DNA of 64,000 bases from Clarkia xantiana subsp. parviflora (lineage: Eukaryota; Streptophyta; Magnoliopsida; Myrtales; Onagraceae). Below the pieces are notes generated by a model. It was not told where the DNA came from. It made no database searches and saw only the letters and a list, made by a program, of their open reading frames with translations. The stretch is from positions 46,553,452 through 46,617,451 of the forward strand of contig JAPTYO010000002.1 of assembly GCA_036873135.1 (NCBI GenBank), written 5' to 3'. The translations under genes and the position numbers were made by a program. Below, piece after piece: positions 46,303 through 58,412 of this stretch. The stretch's first letter is position 1, and each line of letters opens with the position of its first letter.

Positions 46303-49220
46303 TTAAGCTTGATCCTTGGCAGCGTCGAGGGGAGCAGGGTCCACGAGATCTGTGGCAGAAGGCTCCGTGACCAGAGGATCGGATCCTGGAAGATTGGCCG
46401 CGGGAGGATCGGATTCTGAAGGATTAGCCGCGGGAGGGTCGATCATCGGGGGCTCAGTCGTCGGGATGTCTACACTTGGAGGCTCCACCGTGCCTTCAGC
46501 ACCCACAGTCCCCTCGGGGGTGTTGCCCCCGTCACTCTCCTCAGAAAGGCTGAAATACCTCTCCGCGAAGGGGGCGAGAGTCTGAGACTTGGTGAAGTCG
46601 ATGGCACCACCATACTTCTGATGGAGCTCCTCGATAGCATTAAGCAGGGTGTTCTCCACCTCCGCCGTACAGAACTTCACCGCGTCCGCTTGAAAAGCCT
46701 CGGAGCCCCGATAATCCTCCCGACCTTTGGCTCCAGCTTCAGCCAGCTTGGCAGGGAACTCGGCGACCTCCCGCTCCAGATGTCGGGACCGGTTGGTGAG
46801 AACGACCTTCTCAGCCTCTAGCCCCGCCTTGGCGTCCTCAAGGGCCTTCTTCTCGAGGACAAACCCGTCCCGATCCTCCGCTCGCCCCTGCTGCTCTTCC
46901 TGGAGCCTTTGGCGCTCCTGCTTCAGCAACCTCTCGAAATCGTTGACCTCCCTCAGGAGGTCCCGAGTCTTCTGGTTAAGGAGGGCCTGCTCCTTAACCA
47001 ACTTCCCCTTCGACGACTCGGAGGCAGCCAGATCCTCCTTGAGCTTGGCCAAGACCTCGGGGGCCGCCTTGGCTCGCTCCTCCTTCAGGGCCTCCCCCAG
47101 GGCCAGGATGTACCGGAAACAGCGGTGCTGATCCGCCATTTCATGTGGAAAAGAAGGGAAGAGGTTAGTATATGAGAATATCCTACATTATATCCTAAGT
47201 GTCAAAGCAGGAAGCCTTACCTCCACATGACGAACGGCCATGTTGCGAATGTCCTCGTGGATGTCCTCTGGGGCCAATGAGAGTGGAAACATCATAGACG
47301 GCGGAACTGAACCTGCCAGCAGGTGCAGACTCAGTTCCGGTGATATATTGTCCCGACGCAGCGGGACCCCCTGCAGTGACTCGATCGGGGTCCAGGGAGC
47401 TGCCGCCTGGTCGGGGGCGTAAAGCTGATAGAAGCTCCCGTCTAAGGGGAGAGGAGGAATGACCTGAGCGCCGGAGGTGCGTGCCTCCGAGCCGCCATGA
47501 GAACCCGCCGGCCCCTCGGGAGTCAGGCTCAAGACCGGCGAAGGCTGCTGTGCCGGAGAAGATGGAGGCAGCCCTTCGGGAGTCGGTTCCAGTGGGGTTT
47601 GCCTTGCCCCCCGACGACGAACCAGGGGCTGACCCTCGCTTGCCTCCTCCGAAGAATGAGAGACATCCAGGTCCATCACCCGACGGAACTGGCCGTCCGT
47701 CGGGACGTCTTCAATCCCCGATCCTCCAGCGGCAGGAAGAGAAAGGAGGGACTCCCCGACCCGTGCGTCGGAGGGAGGCTCCCCCGCCGAAGCTTCAGCT
47801 CCCGATCGACCTGCAGCTGGATGACGAGAAGCTTTAGAAAGAAAGTCAGGAAGTTGATCAGGATCCTTACACCAGATGACGCGACGGGAGAGGTACTGGT
47901 CCTTCCCGTGATAATTGTAGTAACCCGCTTTGAGAATGCGGGGAGTTTCTCCTTGCAGGATGCGTTTGATCCCTTCGATCCGGGCTCCCTTATCGGAGGG
48001 GATTAACTCCTCGAGAATACGCCTCCTGTATAATCGAATTGCTAAGCGAAGCTGTTTACCTTCATCGGGAGTCTTGGTGTTGAAGATCTGCTCCATCTTC
48101 TCCACCCGGGCCCGCTTGATTTGCTCCGAGGTGGGAGGTGCCGATGAGGAGGCGGCCCTCTTTGAAGACTTCCTCTTCCTCGCGGGGCGTGGGACAACAT
48201 CAGTCTCCGCCTGCTTAAGCACGAGATTGGTCAGCAGTGATACCTTCTTAACTGCAAGGATGAAAACGAAAGTACAGTTAGAATATTACCCAAGGAACGA
48301 GGTTAGAAGGGCCGTCACCCCCGGAGACGATATCAAGGAGTCAGATACCGGTCAGAACCAGGTCTCGCTCCCCGATGGAGTTGGCGTCGAGGGGAGTGAA
48401 AGAGTCCCCCCCAACGATAAAGCTGGATGCAGTGGAGAATCTGGAAATCCTCCTCGGAGTAAGTGTGGAAAGCGGGGGCAGGGTCCGCTTCGACCTCCCA
48501 TCGGGGCCACGGAATAGAGCTGTTTCAGATGAAGAAATAACTCCTCTTCCAGCCACTGTTGTCAGGCCCCGAGTCAGTGATGAGCCCCCGACCCCTGGCG
48601 ACCTTCCAGGTGTCACCAGTCTAGCTGTACCGAGAGAGCTGCGCCTTGCTCCATTTAGGCATCCGCGGGTAGAAGGCGCAGACCCCGGCATCATTTCACT
48701 TTAGTCCATAGAAGGTCCGAAAGAGTCGGAGGCTATAGGGCCATTGTTGACGGAAGCAAAGTACGCGGAAAGCATTCCACATGCGGATGGCGTGGGGGGA
48801 GAAAGTAGTCGGATGTGTTTTGTAATATGTACACATCTCGACTATGTCCCCACAGAAGGGGAATCGGATCCTTGCCGATATTTGCCCGGTGGAGACAAAT
48901 ACCTCCCCTTCCCGGGGACGAGTAACCGCAGGGTCACCTGGAACGCGAGGCCAAGGAAAAGGGAAGCGAGGCTCCCAGGTGGAAGTAATGCACCCCTCCC
49001 GGAGAGCTGCATCATAGGCGGTTTCTGAAATCTCATTACAAGCATAATCGAACTTGAAGGGTTTCCTCCCCCGGAACTTGATTCACCGTCTGGAAAAGGA
49101 TCAGAGCAAGAAAAGGCACAGATGATTTCCGCAAAAGTCCGGGGTAAGTTGATTGAGATAAAAGGAAAAACTATGCTAACAAGTTTCTTCGGAATCGAAG
49201 GAGGAAATCTTACCAGACAT
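46303..49220 (-). pseudogene. Opposite-strand multi-exon additional gene of gypsy-1
   Basis: Predicted exons: 49220-49214 (ATGTCTG), 49089-48290, 48251-47221 and 47142-46303. Exon 2 region encodes FVSTGQISARIRFPF, MCTYYKTHPTTFSPHAIRMW and GWKRSYFFI, resembling the plant 'putative gypsy-type transposon' domain (PF04195), but has stops. Exon 3 is an open frame with a basic start (RKRKSSKRAASSSAP) and a Pro/Ser/Glu-rich middle. Exon 4 (278 residues from MADQHRCFRY) is a coiled coil over about residues 10-150, then an acidic tail of TTEPPMIDPP-type repeats. The last acceptor is CACAT where copy A has CACAG, so splicing here should fail. Such antisense genes are known in Grande- and RIRE2-like elements; their role is unknown. 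Confidence 0.75.
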
Positions 49221-49638
49221 GTTGAATCGGAGAAGAAAGGAGATGATCTTGATGGTCGGAGGTCTTGGTCGCCGGAGTGCTGATCAAAGACTAGAAAGGA
49301 GAGCTTGAGCTTTTGAAAACACAGAGAATGAAACGGTAGAGAAGAACTGAATATTGCCAAGATTTGGGTTTTTATAGGAGAGAGGATAGGCAAAGAGACG
49401 TTGCGATCTGGACCGTTGAAGATGAAACGCCTCAACCTGAATCGTCTAAACACTAGGGACAAAATGACTATAAAGCGCTTTTTCAGAAAAGCAGGCACGG
49501 GCACTCAAGCCGTCACATCATCACCCATCGCATTTAATAGTTGAGTAATCGAGAAATCTTTTCGGATTCGGTGGCTATCCTCGGAATATCGAAAGGTCCG
49601 GAGTTGGAAGACACGACGAACTATAAATCCCTCATGTC

Positions 49639-49649
49639 TTGGGGGCAAA
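49639..49649 (+). promoter_or_regulatory. Polypurine tract of gypsy-1
   Basis: TTGGGGGCAAA lies directly before the 3' LTR start TGATGGG; it primes plus-strand synthesis. Confidence 0.88.
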
Positions 49650-50382
49650 TGATGGGTTTCGATATAGCCGTTAGGCCAATTAACGGCGAAGTAGGCCCAC
49701 TGGGCCCCAAAAGAGGCTTAGAAGACCAATACGAGGGGACCCGACAAAGAACGGTCCCGACATGCGAGCTGAACGCTCCCGATCCTATGCCTTTAAGTAG
49801 GCCCCGATGATATGCCTTTAAGTAGGCCCCCATGATATGCCTTTAAGTAGGCCCCGATGATATGCCTTTAAGTAGGCCCCGATGATATGCCTTTGAGTAG
49901 GCCCCGATGATATGCCTTTGAGTAGGCCCCGATATTGAATCCCTGAGAAGCTGGCCCTGTCCCGATGACGAGGGGCCCCGAGCGGTGACCAAAGGAGATA
50001 ACTCTGGAGTCCCCGACATCCATTGGGATTTGCCACCAGAAAACGAGGCCGTGAAACACGCCCACTATCAACATAGTGGGGAAGTGGCCTAAAAAGACGG
50101 AACGTGGGCTACTGGCCGAGATAAACGGAACGTGGCAGTTATCCCAACAGGTAACTGAGGTGACCCCTCCCCTATATAAAGGAAGGAATTACCTCAGGAT
50201 TGATACGTTCACATACTTACATACTCATACTTGCTTGCCAGTCTATATCGAGATACTCATTTAAGCATCGGAGAGGGATTCTGGGTCACCGCCCGGTCTA
50301 TCCCCTTCTTGCACGATTACTTGGAGCGAAGGAGTTCGGACTTCCGTCAAGAACGTACCGGAGTTCCAACCGTAATCCAACA
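49650..50382 (+). repeat. 3' LTR of gypsy-1 (733 bp)
   Basis: It matches the 5' LTR but has six instead of four 26-bp units (49785-49935) and lacks a 12-bp piece (GACTAAACAGCG type). The two changes account exactly for the 40-bp length difference. Confidence 0.95.
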
Positions 50383-50384
50383 AT

Positions 50385-50689
50385 AGGGTTTATAGGTCTT
50401 TTGGTACCCTATGTTTGTCCACTTTTGGCTTTTGGTACTACATGTTTGATTTTGCCTATTTTTGGTACCATACGTTTTCCAGTTGTATACTTTTGGCCCG
50501 ACCGTTAGTTGACCGTCTGTTTGACCGTTAAATAGTCACGTGACTTGCACATGCCTAGCCCCAAATTTTGATTTTGTTCAATTTAGTCCTCAAATTTTTT
50601 GTCGTAACTTTTTATTTTCGCAATTTAGCCGTTAAACATTTTCAACCGCACCCTAGGAGTAAATTGACATAGCCATTTTTCCCAGTAAT
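50385..50689 (+). repeat. MULE-like terminal repeat fragment
   Basis: GGGTTTATAGGTCTTTTGGTACC and the following GGTACTACATG/TGGTACCATACG words resemble the arm of the MULE at 21951. Joining the flanks of gypsy-1 restores TATAGGGTTTATAGG, so gypsy-1 inserted at the very edge of this arm. The opposite arm is not seen; it ends at copia sequence near 50690. Confidence 0.55.
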
Positions 50690-50912
50690 TTGCGATTAAA
50701 ACCGTTTTAATAGACTGATCTATTGGATTGAAAACGGTGATAATGTGAACTCTTTCACAGCCATCTTCCATTGGTTTACTAGTGGTTGGTTTAGATGACT
50801 GAGGAATCGTTATTTGTCGGATTCAATCTTAATAGATATCTAATGTATGCAATTCTTTCTCAAAATGTTATTGTCTACCTAATTTTTCTTAACCATCAAT
50901 GTGATAGTTTTT

Positions 50913-51541
50913 ATGGCTGACCCGGTACAGTTCTACGAATCACGCAATCTGGACGGCATGGATTACGATGCATGGAGAGATAATGTTATGGATCTTCTGA
51001 TCGCTGCGGATCTTGACGATCAGGTCAATCCGGCGGATAGGTTGAGCTTGGAAAAATACAAAAACCCACATGAAAGCAACGACAAGAAAAGGTTTAGGAA
51101 GGATCGTAATGCAAGAGAGTTGATCCTCTTGCAGCTGTTAACAGAAGTAGATGAAGAGTTTACAGAATTCAACGCATTGCATCTTTAGTGTGCCATATAC
51201 CTTCGCTTCGGTAAAGGTAAGGTCGCTGAAGCTAGAGCCTTAATGGCGGAATACTTCAGTATTCTATGCAGTGATGACGGGATAATAGCCTATCATGATA
51301 CCGCTGATGAGTTGGACGTATGGACTCGGGCTCATAAGGTAATGAGAATGTTTCCCCTTTCATGGTTTGAAACGAGAAAGGCCTAACGCGTTTGATCAAA
51401 TCGATCAAGACGACGATAGACCTATTCGAAACAGATGAGAAAGAAGAAAACTTTCCTAAGGAGCCCGAGGCATTCGATGAAAGATTCATCGGTATGCTGA
51501 AATGCTTGGCAACCCCCAGCAAAAAGAAGTCTAAACGATGA
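50913..51541 (+). pseudogene. Gag-like frame of copia-2
   Basis: ATG at 50913, MADPVQFYESRNLDGMDYD. It is open for 91 residues through the site where copia-1 lost 8 bp, but stops at TAG (51186-51188) where copia-1 has TGG. Homology resumes after the stop, with an insertion near 51330, up to the KSKR end at 51540. Confidence 0.65.
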
Positions 51542-53449
51542 TCTGGTGCTTTACTCACCATGATATCTGTACCTTTTAGGTACATTTCCGTTAAGACAAC
51601 TAGTCCGTCAAACTTATTCATGACTGCTTCGAGTTTGAGATCTGAGACCCCAGTATTGTTCAGTGTTGGTTTTTCTCTTTGTTAAATTTATGATTTTGGA
51701 ATACATTGTTTCGGTTTCATTGAATAAAGTAGTTACCTTTCGATTCGAAAAGAGTTCTGCTTATCAAGATTAATCGACTCGGTTAAAAACGGGATCGATC
51801 CGAAATAAGTAAATAACCAAAATGAAAATGACATCATAGATGACAGAATCAAGCAAATCCATACATTTTCTCCTACATCTAAATCTATGGACTTGACCAT
51901 GCCATTAAAATTCATCGATTGCGTAGCTCTAAGAATTAACCGATTAAAACTCTTTCTTTATTATTACTACTCCATCAAATGAAATAAACTGTAATGATAA
52001 TCATGCGCGAAACCGATTGGATTAAATTGTATTAAATTAAGAAATAAAACAATTTAACCAAGGGTTGGAACCTCGGTAAGATTGCGCTATGCGCAAGTGG
52101 ACCTCGAAAGAGGAACACATCATTTTAAAGTATGAGTTTAATAATGAAGTGTTTAAATGATGATGTGTTGTATTTTCGTTTGCATTCCTTCCGAAATAAC
52201 TTATTGATAACATTTACATCAGTAGAAAGTAGGCTTCGAAAGCTACTACGACCTTGTAACAGTATCGACTGATGCATAATGTGAAAACCTGAAATGCTCA
52301 GTTCCGAGATGGGATAAAATCTTTGAAATAAGTTAGCAAACGAAGAAGGATGAAGTCAGTTAACGATTTTCCTTCGGTACGCCTTGAACGATAAGTCAGG
52401 CTAAGATTCAAACCAAATGCACACTTCTATAAGCATAGTTTGTAAACATAAATGTTGTAGTCATTTCGTCACACGTTCCCTATGGGATGATGAGAAAATG
52501 ATTGACATTAATGTAAAACTATGTTCCATTGTAATCGGTAAGACACGCCACCATAAAAGCTGAAGAATGATAATGAGATAACTCATATCACCATGCGGCA
52601 TTAATTTGCGCATTAAACACGTATCTAGGACAAGAGTATGCAAATTACTCTTTGAAAATGCATGTTTACAGCTAAAAAAAATGGTGACGTGGTCGAACAT
52701 GAGACGTTACATACTTGAGTACGAATTTTCCGATGCATTGACAGTTTCAGTACTATGAGTCTTGAAGAGACAGAAGAGGATATTACTGACATCAGGTCCC
52801 ACTTAATTTGAGTGGGAGAGATTTGAACCAGCAATTTAAGTGAATGACATGGTTAATGATAATGGGAACATTTTCATAATAAATCCAGTGGGAGGTCTAA
52901 ACACCTACCACAAGTAATCACTTGGACGAATCAGGTTGAACCTGATTATCGTAATGCTTAACATGGGATGCCACAACTACCTATACTACCCATTGTTCCC
53001 AGTGGGAGTGATCCGACAGACTTGGTTCCAGATCCTAGTGATCAAGGAATTCATCTTGGAAGTGAAACTCCGAGACCGAGAAGTCGTATAAGGAAAGTTG
53101 TCGGTTATGGTTAAAGCACTCCTCTTATACCCAATAGAAGTGATGCTCCGATGAGAAGCATCATCTCGAGTGGGAGAATTGATCCCAATTGGAAGAAATG
53201 CTCCGATAAGAGGCATTATTTCAAGTGGCAGAGATGTTAATACTCAAAGACAGGATAATCAAGCCTAGACGAAAGTCAAAGGCGTCGAACTTCTCCAAAG
53301 AAGTATCCCATCTGGAAGAGTGATAACCTCACTCTATCAATTGTCGACATGCATTGGAAAGACCTCGAGTGGAGAAATGGAGGAAATTAATAAATGAGAG
53401 AGATCGCCTTAAATGAAAGCCATTAAAGTCAATAGTTGATTTACCTGCT
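51542..53449 (+). other. Copia-2 internal sequence, no intact gene
   Basis: 51542-52490 matches copia-1. 52490-53449 is new and includes broken traces of the integrase-RT linker (Pro/Ser/Arg-rich translation around 52990-53100). No protease or integrase catalytic motifs could be found. Confidence 0.6.
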
Positions 53450-54830
53450 AACCACAGGGGCATAACGATAGGGTGAGTCCGAAAGAAGGCTCACCACTGA
53501 TGGAAAAGGTCGAGCGATACATAGCTCGACTCATTGCGAAAAGGCTATACCTAACTTCACGGAGTGGACTTTGACAAAACATACTCAACACCTGTGCGTA
53601 AAACCACGGTGCTGGGCCATTCATGGTCCTGGTCGCAGGTTTCGGTTTCAAACCTCACCAAATGAGTATTAAGACCGCATTCCTCCTCGGAAACCTGGAG
53701 GAAAAGATCTACATGGAGCAACCGGAGGGTTTCACAACTCCTGGTAACGAACGTAAAAGTTTGCAAACTCCAAAGGTCCATCTACGGTCTTACACAGTCG
53801 TCTCGGCAATGGTACCTCAAATTCCACGAGGAAATTGTAGGAAACGGATTTGTGAATCTTAATGAGGATCCGTGCGTCTATTATAAGACCTCCGGGTCTA
53901 TGTATGTCATCTTAACCTTATGTGTGGACGACATACTTATTGCTGTAAACGACATGAGATTTGTGAAAGTCCTAGTTGGAATCTGTATTTGAGATGAAGG
54001 ACATGGGAGAGGCCACATATATCTTAGGCATTGATACTGCCAGAGATTGGGCTACCCGGAAATCATGTCTATCTCAAAAAGCTTATATCAACAAATTGTT
54101 GAAAGGATTCAGATTATAAGATGCCTAAGTCCGTGGAAACGCCAATGTTGTTTGGGTGCGCACTGTCAAAACGTGACGGCCCCAAGAACCTGGCAGAGCG
54201 TGTACAGATAAAGGGTGCAGGATGTTTTAGCATGGTCGGTAGTTTGTCCTACGCCATGCAATGCACCCATCCGGACATCTGTTACGCAGTAGGCCTAGTA
54301 GCACGTTTCCAATCAAATCCTGGCCATCAACATTCAAAGACTATAAAACGAATAACTCGTTATCTGAAAAGGTACTGCCGACTACAAACTGTGCTATGAG
54401 GGCAGGAAGTTAGAATTGACCGATTACATTGACGCCGACTGTGGTGGCGATCCAGATGATCATAAGTCCACCACAGGAGGACCATTCCACGATGAAATCA
54501 GAATTCGTAGCTCTCTCTAAGAATGCACAGGAAGAGGTATGGCTCAAAAGGGTTCTAACTGCACTGCTTGGTGGTGATGTTGAGAATAAACCTGTGAAGG
54601 TCTTCTCTGACAGTCAAGCAGCCATTGCGGCAGTTAAGAATCTGAAGTACCATAGTAGGACCAAACACACTGTTGAGAAATAATTTCATGCTAAATTTTA
54701 ATAGTAGTAGACAATATAATTAATATGGAATACATGTCCACCAATAACATGGTAGCGGACCCATTAACAAAACCACTACGTAGGGACATATTCGAAAAGC
54801 ATGTAAAACTACTTGGATTGCGTAGGGTTT
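53450..54830 (+). pseudogene. Copia RT-RNase H, frameshifted
   Basis: In several frames: GVDFDKTYSTPV (53560), HQMSIKTAFLLGNLEEKIYM and EQPEGF (53650-53740), SIYGLTQSSRQWYLKFHEE (53790), then CVDDILIAV (53920), the catalytic site with C in place of Y. RNase H follows: SLSYAMQCTHPDICYAVG (54240), YIDADCGG, KSEFVALSKNAQEEVWLKR (54490), FSDSQAAIAA and RTKH (54600-54660), and NMVADPLTKPL (54750). At least five frame changes or stops. Confidence 0.92.
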
Positions 54831-55966
54831 AGAAATGACGTGTATCTGTGATAACATTTTGATATTAGAAAGTTACATTTTGTAAGCGAAAGAATTGCAA
54901 CTGAGTTTATGATCAATCGACGTCATAATATTTTTGATTACATCAGATTTACGGTCTATAAACTAAGTCGTAGGAAGAACCAATCCTCTGCCAAACTATG
55001 TCGAATGTGGGCCTTACCTAGTCACACAGGTACGGTAGTTTTGCAGTGGAGGGAGGCCTCTACCAAGCAAGACTGGCTAAGAGTCTGGGGGATAGACCTG
55101 ATTAAGCAAGATGATTATCTAGTTTCGAAGTAACTCGACATGATCTTCGTTTTGCATATCGGCGTGATGAACTTTGTTCGTCATTTAACCACATTCTGGG
55201 CTAGATTAGAATCTGTGATAGCATGATTTACATATCCCTTTCTTGTCAACCCAAAAGGTTCAGGTATGCTATCAGCGCGTGCTTCATACTACGCATGCCA
55301 CATTCGACCACGGGGTCACAGCTCGGTTGTGCTAGGAAGGAATCCTCGTGATTCTGGCGGGCGCAAACTTCTTAACCTCGAGCGTGTGATTTATCCCAGG
55401 AGCCTTATGAAGAGGCACCTAAAGTATCCTCATGGACTCAGAACTCATATCAAAGGTCAGGTTCAATGCTCGCTTCCTGGCGTACGAGCGTAGTGCTGAA
55501 CAAAAAGGCTCAGTGACCATGTCTTTGGAAACCGGTTGGGTATGACTAAGGATATGAGCAATGGGGATGGTCAAGTTCACCTGTAATTCACCGAATCTTG
55601 TATTCACTAGGTGGCCACCAATCGGATATTAGTTGAAGGTTGTGAATACTTATACGGATGCCTTGGAGAAGTGTTCCTATGTGGAAACTAGGCAAAAGGA
55701 GAATTAACAGTTGACCTAGGATACAGCGCGGTACAATATAAATGTTGTTTATAATGGGTTGATTGGAGAATACGGAATCAACGTTCCGCAAGCGCTACAA
55801 TACTCCTAACAGATGAGTAGCACGATGCCCGTCGTATCCGCCGGTCGCACGGCAAACCTCGTATGAACTATTCGGAAACAAGGAGCAGATCGAAGGATTG
55901 GAATGTTGATGCAGATTTGGACGACAATACATTAACAGGCACCCTCCCATTCCGGCGAGTGGGAGC
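54831..55966 (+). other. Copia-2 sequence between RNase H and 3' LTR
   Basis: About 1.1 kb without a coding frame I can support. It ends with a purine tract (CGAGTGGGAGC, 55956-55966) just before the LTR, the expected polypurine tract. Confidence 0.7.
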
Positions 55967-56556
55967 TGTAAGCATATGGTGATGGGCGCCGTAATTGGTA
56001 GCCCATAATATGTATAGTTTGACTAAGGAAATTAGGTAAAAGTCACATTAGGGTAACTGGGCTAGACCCAAATCCCAATTAACATGAGAGGCCCAAATTA
56101 TGGGCCTCCCCTATGCATGGCCAGCCGAAATACTTAGTGTGGGCAAAGTGGAATTTTGTCCACTTTGCTCTTCCTATAAATACATGGTGTTAGGGGATTT
56201 TTAGGATTAATCATTATTTCCTCATTAGAGTGTTTTAGAGAGAAAGACCATCCACCCCACACCTAGTTTTCGGCCGAAAATACCTTCACCCAAGGGTGTG
56301 CCAATTTGCTTTCCAAGCAAACACTCCAGAGATCTGTCTCCGTGCCAAAAATCGATCAGAGGCTTTACTGTGGAGCTTGAACCGAGTAGGGCTTCTCTAA
56401 CAAGAACCTCTACGGGTCCCGAATGGTCCCTTCTGAGAAGATCTTGGGTCTACGAATCATCTTAAAGGTATGTGCGAATCTTCCGCTGCGTAATTTCGAT
56501 TACTAGCATGTATCTTGTTTTAAGTATCCGTAGTGATTACTCCCCGTAATCTAACA
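55967..56556 (+). repeat. Copia-2 3' LTR (590 bp)
   Basis: TGTAAGCATATGG to CTAACA. Same family as 15075-15682 and 32932-33515. No primer site follows, consistent with a 3' LTR. Confidence 0.9.
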
Positions 56557-57332
56557 GTCCACTACTAGAAGTTCATGGCCACGTCATCTTGATCCCAACA
56601 GCCACAAAGAGATATTAATTATGTAAAATAATTTCCAATATTGCATAAATATATATATGTATATATTAATTTCGACGACATCTATATATATATATATTTA
56701 TTTATTGTCATGACTCTATTTATAAGATGTAAATCGATCAACAATATATATATATATATATATTGTCAATATATTTAATAGGGAAACAAATATATGACAA
56801 TATATTTTCTTAATCTTTTAGGTAACTAAATCTATCAATAATATCTTTATCCCAATAAATTAGCTAGATATATTGATAGTTATATATATTTCTATATATT
56901 AATGTGAACATATCCATATATTTCTAATTATAGATATATTGTCACCTTTAATAAAAATTAAAATATGGTAAACAATGTATTAATTATATTCGGCTGAATT
57001 ATTGAAACTTGGGCCTAAGAAATTAAAAATTTTACCTTGTTAATTCCCTAGGGTTAGGTTGAAACAAATGTATTGGAAATAAGTGGTCAAATTTCAAGAT
57101 CAAATTTTAATAAGATCTACAATCTAGTGTTTGATTTTGATAAAAATCACGTTTTTCTTGAAGATCATGAACATCAAATTTTACTAAGAACATCATTAAA
57201 ATTTCGACACTTATAATTATAAAAATCGGAAATTTTAAATTTTCATTCTTTAAAATTTTGGCCAACACATGTAAAAATCAAGAATATCAATTTATCAAAA
57301 TCATCAACTCATAACACAGGCTCTGATACCAC
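56557..57332 (-). other. Copia leader, minus strand, truncated
   Basis: Read on the minus strand it is the AT-rich leader following an LTR, equivalent to 15683-16400. The primer site complement AGGCTCTGATACCA lies at 57318-57331. The first 80 bp (56557-56640) are unclassified. No gene. Confidence 0.8.
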
Positions 57333-57905
57333 TATTGGATTACGGGGTTAAATACTACGGAAACATAAACTAGGTACATGCTAGTAATCAGAATTACGCA
57401 GCGGAAGATATGCACATACCTTAAACCTATTCCACAGTCCCAAGATCTTGCTGAGGGAGTTCTCGATCCACCAGACGGAACCCGTAGAGGTTATTTTTAA
57501 GAAATTCCTACGCGGTATAGTCTCTACTTCAAAGCCTCTGATCGATTCTTGGCAGGGACAGATCTCCGGAGTGTTTGCTTGAAGCAAACTGGCACACCCT
57601 TGGTGGTGTAGGTGGTTCGGCTGAAGTGGGTAGAATTTAGGGAGGAGAGTTTTCTCTCAAATCACCACAAAGGAGGAATTGTGAGTTACCTTAATAAAAC
57701 CTCTAACACAATCTATTTATAGGAGGAGCAAAGTGGACTGCAGAGCGGCCTGTGTAGTATAAAGAAGGCCCAACTTGGTGCCTCTCAAGTCAATTGGGAT
57801 TTGGATCAAGCTCAATTTCCCTGATGTGACATTTACTCAATTCTTAGGTAACATATACATATTAATGGACTTCCATTTACGGCGCCCAATCACCATATGC
57901 TAACA
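57333..57905 (-). repeat. Copia 5' LTR, minus strand (573 bp)
   Basis: On the minus strand it starts TGTTAGCATATGGTG at 57905 and ends near GTAATCCAATA at 57333, where the expected CA terminus has mutated. Its leader lies to the left. It interrupts the leader of the next copia to the right. Confidence 0.87.
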
Positions 57906-58412
57906 ATTTATTGTCAAGATTCTATATTTAAAAAATATAAATCTATCAACAATATATTTTCTCAATCTATATTGTAACTAAATCTATCAATATTATCAAT
58001 ATTCCAAATATTGTGCTAAAAATATATTGATAGATCTTATCACAATTATCATGTGATTCAAGCCCTAATTATGGCCACATTCATCCTAGCAATATGGTCG
58101 GATTTTACTAAAAAAAATTACACCAATATTTCGGCCAACATAGGTTACTTGGGGCCTAAGAATTTAAATTTTTTCACTTTGTAAACCTAATAGTGGTTCG
58201 GCCGAAACTAGTAAATTAGGGCTAGTAATCAAATTTTACTAAAATCAATAATCCAATGTTTTAATTTTGATAAATGTCACATTTTTCTTAAAAATCATGA
58301 ACACCGGTTTTACCGAAAGACACTCAATTTCATGAACAATTTACCAAAAACATCAAGAACAATTTTTTTTTAATCAAAATCAAGAACTCCCTAACAGAGG
58401 CTCTGATACCAC
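57906..58412 (-). other. Leader of a third minus-strand copia
   Basis: AT-rich leader homologous to other copies. The primer site complement GGCTCTGATACCA is at 58399-58411. No gene. Confidence 0.8.

Larger units (their letters stand above)
39374..50382 (+). mobile_element. Complete Tat-type Ty3/gypsy retrotransposon gypsy-1 (11,009 bp)
   Basis: Both LTRs (39374-40066, 49650-50382), primer site, gag-protease-pol, polypurine tract and a perfect 5-bp target duplication ATAGG (39369-39373 and 50383-50387) are present. Between integrase and the 3' LTR lie tandem repeats and a multi-exon gene on the opposite strand. Structure and the second RNase H domain place it in the Tat clade. In-frame stops and frameshifts in gag and two stops in pol make it non-autonomous. 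Copy A (1-8063) is a second, inverted member of the family. Confidence 0.97.
50690..56556 (+). mobile_element. Copia element, 3' part (copia-2), degenerate
   Basis: It holds the internal region matching copia-1 (17460-19258), a gag-like frame, unclassified sequence, a decayed RT-RNase H and the 3' LTR (55967-56556). The 5' LTR at 32932-33515, whose internal part breaks off at 34184, may belong to the same element split by later insertions. The flanking 5-mers (TTTGC and GTCCA) do not match, so this pairing is not proven. Confidence 0.8.

Noticed and set aside
56560..56570. CACTACTAGAA just after the copia 3' LTR, resembling a CACTA terminus
   Set aside because: No subterminal repeats follow and no partner terminus was seen; eleven bases are too few.
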